Origin: Vibrio pelagius
GTDB lineage: Bacteria; Pseudomonadota; Gammaproteobacteria; Enterobacterales; Vibrionaceae
Direction of reading: 5' to 3'
NCBI RefSeq assembly: GCF_024347575.1
Contig: NZ_AP025503.1
Coordinates: forward strand, 2,294,001 to 2,358,000
DNA length: 64,000 nt
The position numbers and the translations under genes were made by a program. Below are positions 59,493 to 64,000 of this stretch, piece by piece. How positions within the stretch are numbered: the stretch's first letter is position 1; each line of letters begins with the position of its first letter. Under the pieces are notes generated by a model. That model was given only the letters and a program-made list of their open reading frames with translations. It was not told the origin of the DNA and did no database searches.

Positions 59493-60416
59493 CTACTTAA
59501 TCGACAGTTCAGCCAACATCTGCTGTGACGGTGCGAAGTAGTAAGCGCCAGTCACTGCACGGGTGAAACGCAGCAGTTGGTCTGTCTTCCCGTCAGTCAC
59601 GCCGTACATGCTTTCAAGCATCGCATCAAAGTTATGGCGAACATTACAGTAAGCGATGAAAAGTAAGCCATGATCGCCTGTCGCGCTGCCATAAGGCAGG
59701 CTGTGACGAACAATTTTCAGACCTTTGCCTTCTTCTTTGATATCGACACGGCCAACGTGCGATGCCGCAGGCACATCGTCTAGTTCAATCGAATCAGGCT
59801 TGGTACGACCGACTACTTTCTCTTGCGCCTTAATATTTAATCGATTCCAAGCAGGTAGGTTATGGATAAAACGTTGCACCATTACGTAACTGCCGCCTGC
59901 AAATTCACCTTCAGGAATTAATGCAACTTCAGCGCGCTGTGCATCTTTCGGGTTTTCGGTGCCATCCACAAAATCCGTCATGTCACGAGAATCTAAGTAG
60001 CGGTAGCCGTAGGTTTCATCAACCACTTCGACATCTTCCGAAACCTGCTCTAGCAACTTACGAATGACGTAAAAATGCAAATCGTGACGGTTCGAGTGGC
60101 AGTGAAGTAGCACGTCTGAATCTGTGCTTGGCGCAGTAATATCACCCTTGCCAAGTTCTGGAAATGCGATCAAGTCAGCTGGCGCTACTTGTTCAAACTT
60201 GTCCCAGAATGTCTTAGAAAAAGCCAATGAAAGAGTCAGGTTTGACTCTGGTTGCGACTCGTTCAGTTCCGCAACTAGAGAAGGCAACTGCTTTAATTGT
60301 TCTAAAACTTGTGGGGCATTGTCCACGACTTTTAGCTGCACATACAGAGCGAAAGGCCCAGCTTCAGGTAAAATAGCACCTTGTGCTTGAGGCAGCTCAT
60401 TTGAAGAGTTAAGCAT
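59493..60416 (-). CDS. yfeX: DyP-type heme peroxidase (YfeX-like)
   Basis: Heme-dependent dye-decolourising peroxidase, cytosolic since no Tat or Sec signal is present. The 307 residues have the family motif DFVDGTENP with catalytic Asp151, and the heme-ligand region ASHVGRVDI. AAGGAT precedes the ATG. The neighbour DUF2919 gene resembles E. coli yfeZ, near yfeX there, which supports the YfeX assignment. Physiological substrate unknown. Confidence 0.9.
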   Translation of the reverse strand: MLNSSNELPQAQGAILPEAGPFALYVQLKVVDNAPQVLEQLKQLPSLVAELNESQPESNLTLSLAFSKTFWDKFEQVAPADLIAFPELGKGDITAPSTDSDVLLHCHSNRHDLHFYVIRKLLEQVSEDVEVVDETYGYRYLDSRDMTDFVDGTENPKDAQRAEVALIPEGEFAGGSYVMVQRFIHNLPAWNRLNIKAQEKVVGRTKPDSIELDDVPAASHVGRVDIKEEGKGLKIVRHSLPYGSATGDHGLLFIAYCNVRHNFDAMLESMYGVTDGKTDQLLRFTRAVTGAYYFAPSQQMLAELSIK

Positions 60417-60466
60417 AGTTCGATCCTTTCAATTTTTAGCTTCTAGTATAAATATGACTATATTAA

Positions 60467-60946
60467 TTATTTTTGACTATTATCAGTTTCAACGCTGGTA
60501 AAACAATCTCGTACCGCGTTGCTCTTAATGAGGTAGATCAAAAGCCACAACAACAGCGTTAGTGTGACGCCATGTAACCAATGAAACACACCGCGATCGA
60601 GATAGACAAGATAAACGGTATGTACAAACTGACTTAAAACAGCGAAAAGGGTAACCCATCGTCCCCAAGAGACAATCGTATTAATATAGGGGCGTTCAGG
60701 CGATCTCAGACCAAACAACCACATCAATAAAACGCTCGGCACACTTAGAGTAATCCCCACATAAAACATTTGATGGTCAGGGTAAACTATCTCTAGTATT
60801 TTAGCGCCTGATTCTCGGCTGGCACCGGCCACAACAAACACGACCAAAGCCTTGGCTAAAAATAGCCAGCCAAGCCACAGTAAAGCTGGTGCTTTAAGAA
60901 AGCCATGTTTGTCATATTGTTCTAAAGAATACCGCACAACGTTCAC
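60467..60946 (-). CDS. DUF2919 inner-membrane protein (YfeZ-like)
   Basis: A 159-residue membrane protein with four predicted helices (about 20-42, 60-80, 92-112 and 122-142). The N-terminal YSLEQYDKHGFLKAPALLWLGWLFLAKA is the DUF2919 signature. The start is a GTG at 60946 with a poor ribosome site, the only plausible one. It precedes the DyP gene by 50 bp on the same strand. Function unknown. Confidence 0.85.
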   Translation of the reverse strand: MNVVRYSLEQYDKHGFLKAPALLWLGWLFLAKALVVFVVAGASRESGAKILEIVYPDHQMFYVGITLSVPSVLLMWLFGLRSPERPYINTIVSWGRWVTLFAVLSQFVHTVYLVYLDRGVFHWLHGVTLTLLLWLLIYLIKSNAVRDCFTSVETDNSQK

Positions 60947-61046
60947 TTCGACATATTAAAAAAACGGACACTTTAACGCAAATCATTCATACTTCTCTAG
61001 GTTTACGTTATCTTATTTACATATTGGAATTAACGATTATCTCGAC

Positions 61047-61388
61047 ATGAAAAAGAAGACACTAACACCTTCTATTGAATCCCAACAAGAAGCACTCAAA
61101 ATAGCCAGAGCAACTCAAAAGCCTGGACAAACCAAAGAGCAGACTAAACTGATCGCTCAAGGTATCGAAAAAGGCATCGCGCAATACAAGAAACAGCAAA
61201 AAGAGCGAAACCGTCAGGCCGATAAAGCGAAAAAGAAGCAACAAAAAGAGAAGCAACAAAACCTTAATCAAACCAATGAGGTTGTCTCTGATCACGCTGC
61301 AGTACCAACACAAAAGCCAAGCATGCTGCCGTGGGCACTATTGATTGCCAGCTGGCTTGGTTTCGCTGCCTACATTACTCAACTGTGA
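61047..61388 (+). CDS. DUF2956 membrane-anchored protein
   Basis: A 113-residue protein: a highly charged Lys/Gln-rich N-terminal part (coiled-coil-like, about 20-75, KKQQKERNRQADKAKKK) and a single C-terminal membrane helix at about 93-112 (LPWALLIASWLGFAAYITQL). It resembles a tail-anchored layout. Recognised as DUF2956; function unknown. The lipoprotein gene starts 9 bp later, so the two form an operon. Confidence 0.82.
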   Translation: MKKKTLTPSIESQQEALKIARATQKPGQTKEQTKLIAQGIEKGIAQYKKQQKERNRQADKAKKKQQKEKQQNLNQTNEVVSDHAAVPTQKPSMLPWALLIASWLGFAAYITQL

Positions 61389-61397
61389 GATGATGAA

Positions 61398-61730
61398 ATG
61401 AAACGACTACCATTGGCGCTAATAGCTCTTAGCCTGCTAGCAGGATGTACGAGCCCAACAAAAGCGCCGCATGAAAACGCACATCGAGTAAAGATGGATT
61501 ATCATGGCATTGTTGATATCAGTGATTGCCAATACAAAGGTGAAATAACCGGGAGCGAAGGGCATTGGTATAGCTACCTATTCTTTCCGAATGACACCAT
61601 GGTTCAAGGAGCGATGAACGAACTCAAGTCCAATGCTATCGCACTAGGTGCAAACACCGTCGTTTTCTCACTACCACAAGATTTCGCCACCTCAGTAACC
61701 ATGCTTGGCACTGCCTATCAATGCCCATAA
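61398..61730 (+). CDS. DUF4156 lipoprotein
   Basis: A 110-residue lipoprotein. The signal MKRLPLALIALSLLAGC has lipobox LAGC with Cys17 followed by Thr, so sorting to the outer membrane is expected. The mature domain has YHGIVDISDCQYKGEITGSEGHWY and NELKSNAIALGANTVVF, the DUF4156 pattern. Function unknown. Confidence 0.85.
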   Translation: MKRLPLALIALSLLAGCTSPTKAPHENAHRVKMDYHGIVDISDCQYKGEITGSEGHWYSYLFFPNDTMVQGAMNELKSNAIALGANTVVFSLPQDFATSVTMLGTAYQCP

Positions 61731-61783
61731 CCTTATCGCGCTTTCGATAATACACCTTGGAAAACAGGGCAACAAAAAAAGAA

Positions 61784-61803
61784 AAGCCAGCTTTCGCTGG
61801 CTT
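61784..61803 (-). terminator. terminator of the small winged-helix gene
   Basis: AAGCCAGC and GCTGGCTT with a TTTC loop; the minus strand continues as a T-run. The stem overlaps the stop codon of the gene at 61802, and also stands after the lipoprotein gene. Confidence 0.85.
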
Positions 61804-62089
61804 ATGCACTAAATCCAAGACTGGACGCTATATCACTCTTACGTTCCAGAACCCATTGGCTGTCGAATGGTCCCCAATCAGACAACTGATAGTAACCATC
61901 ATTATGACGCCGCCCATCTTGAATAAACATGAGTTCGATACCGATCCCCGGTAACGCCTTAAGTACATCTTGAATCGTACGACGAGGCCAACCCGTTTTT
62001 TCGATGAGTTTAGGCACATTCGGCCTTTCAAGGCTTTCGACGAGTAACGCTAAATATAGCCGCCTTGCAAAAACAGGACTCAACTCCAT
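61802..62089 (-). CDS. small winged-helix-type protein
   Basis: A 95-residue protein started at the ATG after GGAGG. RLYLALLVESLERPNVPKLIEKTGWPRRTIQDVLKALPGIGIELMF reads as a helix-turn-helix (TGWPRRTIQDVLKAL) with a wing region DGRRHNDGYYQLSDWG. A DNA-binding regulator is likely, but targets are unknown. It is single and divergent from the yffB-like gene. Confidence 0.75.
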   Translation of the reverse strand: MELSPVFARRLYLALLVESLERPNVPKLIEKTGWPRRTIQDVLKALPGIGIELMFIQDGRRHNDGYYQLSDWGPFDSQWVLERKSDIASSLGFSA

Positions 62090-62294
62090 TGACACCTCCT
62101 ATATCTGTGCCTGTTAATTATTTCTTTTTTCTCATCCGACATGTTGAGGTTGATCAATAAGTCTCCATTCGTGACATTTTCTTACCGTTTTTTTTCGTTC
62201 TTTGAAATATTCCTCACTCTGTTTTGTCTGAATTCCGAGTTCCTGATAGGATTCCATACATAACAATGAAAGAAGATCACCAAAAGGAAGAATA

Positions 62295-62642
62295 ATGACT
62301 ATCACAATGTTTGGTATCCCGAACTGCGACACAATCAAAAAAGCTAAGAAGTGGCTACAAGCTGAAGAGATCGGCTTCGAATTTCACGATTATCGTAAAC
62401 AAGGCGTCGATGAAGCGCTAGTTCGCGGTTTCTGTGAAGAACTCGGTTGGGAACAGGTGCTGAACAAGCGTGGCACGACTTATCGCCAGCTCACTCAAGA
62501 ACAAAAAGATGGCCTAAATGAAGAAAATGCTATCGCTCTTTTGGTTGAACAACCTGCAATGATTAAGCGCCCAATCCTAAAAGTTGAAGATAGGCTGCAT
62601 ATTGGCTTCAAAGCTGATCAATATTCCGCTATTTTTGCGTAA
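62295..62642 (+). CDS. yffB: ArsC/Spx-family reductase (YffB-like)
   Basis: Thioredoxin-fold protein of the ArsC family, 115 residues. The active-site loop is GIPNCDTIKKAKKWL with Cys11; TYRQL and IKRPILKVEDRLHIGFKADQY follow. YffB in E. coli is thiol-linked, not an arsenate reductase proven in vivo. AAGGAAG precedes the ATG. dapE follows 103 bp later, as in E. coli. Confidence 0.92.
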   Translation: MTITMFGIPNCDTIKKAKKWLQAEEIGFEFHDYRKQGVDEALVRGFCEELGWEQVLNKRGTTYRQLTQEQKDGLNEENAIALLVEQPAMIKRPILKVEDRLHIGFKADQYSAIFA

Positions 62643-62745
62643 TCCCCATTTGCACTAGCACTAAACAAGCACAACTTCAGAAATGTGGTACCCAAGTGCC
62701 ACGTTTCTCACAAAATAAACGACAAGTAGAACAAGGAACTCAAGG

Positions 62746-63885
62746 ATGACAGACAGCCCAACTTTGGCTCTGGCAAAAGATCTCATTAGCCGTCAATCAG
62801 TCACGCCAGAAGACGCTGGCTGCCAAGAAGTAATGATCGATCGCCTCAAAGCTCTCGGCTTTGAAATTGAGGTGATGGTATTCGAAGACACAACTAACTT
62901 TTGGGCCCGCCGTGGCACAGAAGCACCACTGTTCGCTTTCGCAGGCCACACAGATGTCGTTCCTTCTGGCCCAGCGGAGCTTTGGGATACGCCACCATTC
63001 GAACCAACGATTGTTGATGGTTATCTTCACGGTCGTGGTGCAGCAGACATGAAAGGTTCACTGGCTTCAATGATTGTGGCGGTTGAACAGTTCATCGCTG
63101 AAAATCCGGATCACAAAGGTTCAATCGGATTTTTGATCACTTCAGATGAAGAAGGGCCGTTCATTAACGGTACTGTACGCGTTGTGGAAACACTGATGGC
63201 TCGTGGCGAGAATATCGATATGTGCATCGTGGGTGAACCTTCAAGTACAGAGTTCGTCGGAGATGTGGTGAAAAATGGTCGCCGAGGCTCAATCACGGGC
63301 GACCTTACTGTAAAAGGGACACAAGGCCACGTGGCCTACCCTCACCTGGCGAATAACCCTGTACACAGCTCTCTGCTTGCAATTCATGAGCTTGCAACAA
63401 CGGAATGGGACAAAGGGAATGATTACTTCCCACCAACCAGCTTCCAAATTCCAAACGTCAGTGCGGGCACAGGTGCATCAAACGTTATTCCTGGCGAGTT
63501 CAATGTTCAGTTTAACCTCCGTTTTAGTACTGAACTGAGCAACGACATTATCGTAGAGCGCATCACTAGCACCCTAGATAAGTACGACTTTGAGTACGAC
63601 CTAAAGTGGACATTCAATGGCGACCCGTTCCTAACAGACACTGGCGCTCTTCTGGATGCAATCGTTGATGCCGTTGACCACGTAAACGATGTAAAACCAG
63701 CACTGCTAACCACAGGTGGAACATCTGACGGTCGCTTCATTGCACGTATGGGTGGACAAGTTGTAGAGCTAGGCCCTGTCAATGCCACCATTCATAAAGT
63801 GAACGAGTGTGTGAAAGTCGCTGATCTAGAAAAACTGACCGACATGTACCAACGTACGTTGGTGAATCTACTCGCAAACTCATAG
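62746..63885 (+). CDS. dapE: succinyl-diaminopimelate desuccinylase
   Basis: Dinuclear zinc enzyme of lysine and cell-wall precursor synthesis, splitting succinyl-DAP to DAP and succinate. The 379 residues show [13 protein letters not shown] (His68, Asp70), [10 protein letters not shown] (bridging Asp), SDEEGP and the late zinc histidine in [10 protein letters not shown], all normal for M20 family members. Confidence 0.97.
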   Translation: MTDSPTLALAKDLISRQSVTPEDAGCQEVMIDRLKALGFEIEVMVFEDTTNFWARRGTEAPLFAFAGHTDVVPSGPAELWDTPPFEPTIVDGYLHGRGAADMKGSLASMIVAVEQFIAENPDHKGSIGFLITSDEEGPFINGTVRVVETLMARGENIDMCIVGEPSSTEFVGDVVKNGRRGSITGDLTVKGTQGHVAYPHLANNPVHSSLLAIHELATTEWDKGNDYFPPTSFQIPNVSAGTGASNVIPGEFNVQFNLRFSTELSNDIIVERITSTLDKYDFEYDLKWTFNGDPFLTDTGALLDAIVDAVDHVNDVKPALLTTGGTSDGRFIARMGGQVVELGPVNATIHKVNECVKVADLEKLTDMYQRTLVNLLANS

Positions 63886-63943
63886 TCTTTAAAAACACAT
63901 AGTCTTTGAGAACGAAAAGACAGCAAAAAAATTGGGCAACCTC

Positions 63944-64000
63944 ATGACACCAAAAGAGTTAACCGGACAAGTAGAGTCTCATTTAATTGAGACATTAATT
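63944..64000 (+). CDS. 5' end of a further gene, possibly an M15-type peptidase
   Basis: An ATG at 63944 opens a frame of 19 codons to the right edge (MTPKELTGQVESHLIETLI). The amino-acid start is reminiscent of M15 family D-Ala-D-Ala carboxypeptidase-like proteins that follow dapE in vibrios, but too little is seen to decide. The ribosome site is weak. Confidence 0.45.
   Translation, partial: MTPKELTGQVESHLIETLI

Overview
The window is a stretch of conserved core chromosome from a marine gammaproteobacterium, almost certainly a Vibrio (large chromosome). The evidence is the divergent htpG / toxR-toxS locus, the flagellin trio next to the PTS genes, the chiP-ligA-zipA-cysZ-cysK-ptsHI-crr order, and Vibrio-style small DUF genes. 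The species cannot be resolved by eye. No tRNA, rRNA, CRISPR array, prophage, integron or intact insertion sequence was seen. Mobile or repeat DNA is limited to one MITE-like element, one 7-bp microsatellite and two short palindromic elements.

Layout. (1) 1-9957: TCA-cycle block sdhCDAB-sucABC on the minus strand (sucC cut by the left edge), divergent from gltA, with an ArcA-like site between them. (2) 9958-10345: a repeat-rich island. (3) 10346-19205: Nif3-like, DUF1853, seqA-pgm, ybfF, DUF2788, fldA, DUF4442, fur and glnS. (4) 19511-27471: GlcNAc genes nagE <> nagA-nagC, a CPA2-type antiporter and asnB. (5) 27551-34231: rfaH, a POT peptide transporter, then hemH, adk and htpG. (6) 34503-36918: toxRS, a SelW-like protein and yfcE. 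(7) 36963-39279: a four-gene overlapping operon of two DUF1538 membrane proteins, a PII-like protein and a CBS protein. This is the best candidate for a poorly described system. (8) 39561-44601: yfcH, ybbO, a possible 21-aa membrane peptide, cnoX, qmcA, ybbJ and cueR. (9) 44962-52433: a small secreted protein, chitoporin chiP, ligA, zipA, cysZ and cysK. (10) 52734-59358: ptsH-ptsI-crr and three flagellins. (11) 59493-64000: DyP peroxidase, DUF2919, DUF2956, a DUF4156 lipoprotein, a small winged-helix protein, a yffB-like reductase, dapE and the first codons of a further gene.

How the genes work together. Chitin sugars can enter through ChiP and be phosphorylated on uptake by NagE. NagE has IIC and IIB domains but no IIA, so it probably takes phosphate from Crr, fed by PtsI and PtsH, all encoded here. 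NagA deacetylates the product and NagC senses it; the deaminase nagB is not in the window. The TCA genes, gltA and fur represent central and iron metabolism. ToxRS, HtpG and RfaH represent envelope and stress control. Many transcription units end in clear intrinsic terminators, and several operons carry strong internal hairpins (sdhB/sucA, seqA/pgm, ptsH/ptsI, ptsI/crr) that suggest graded expression.
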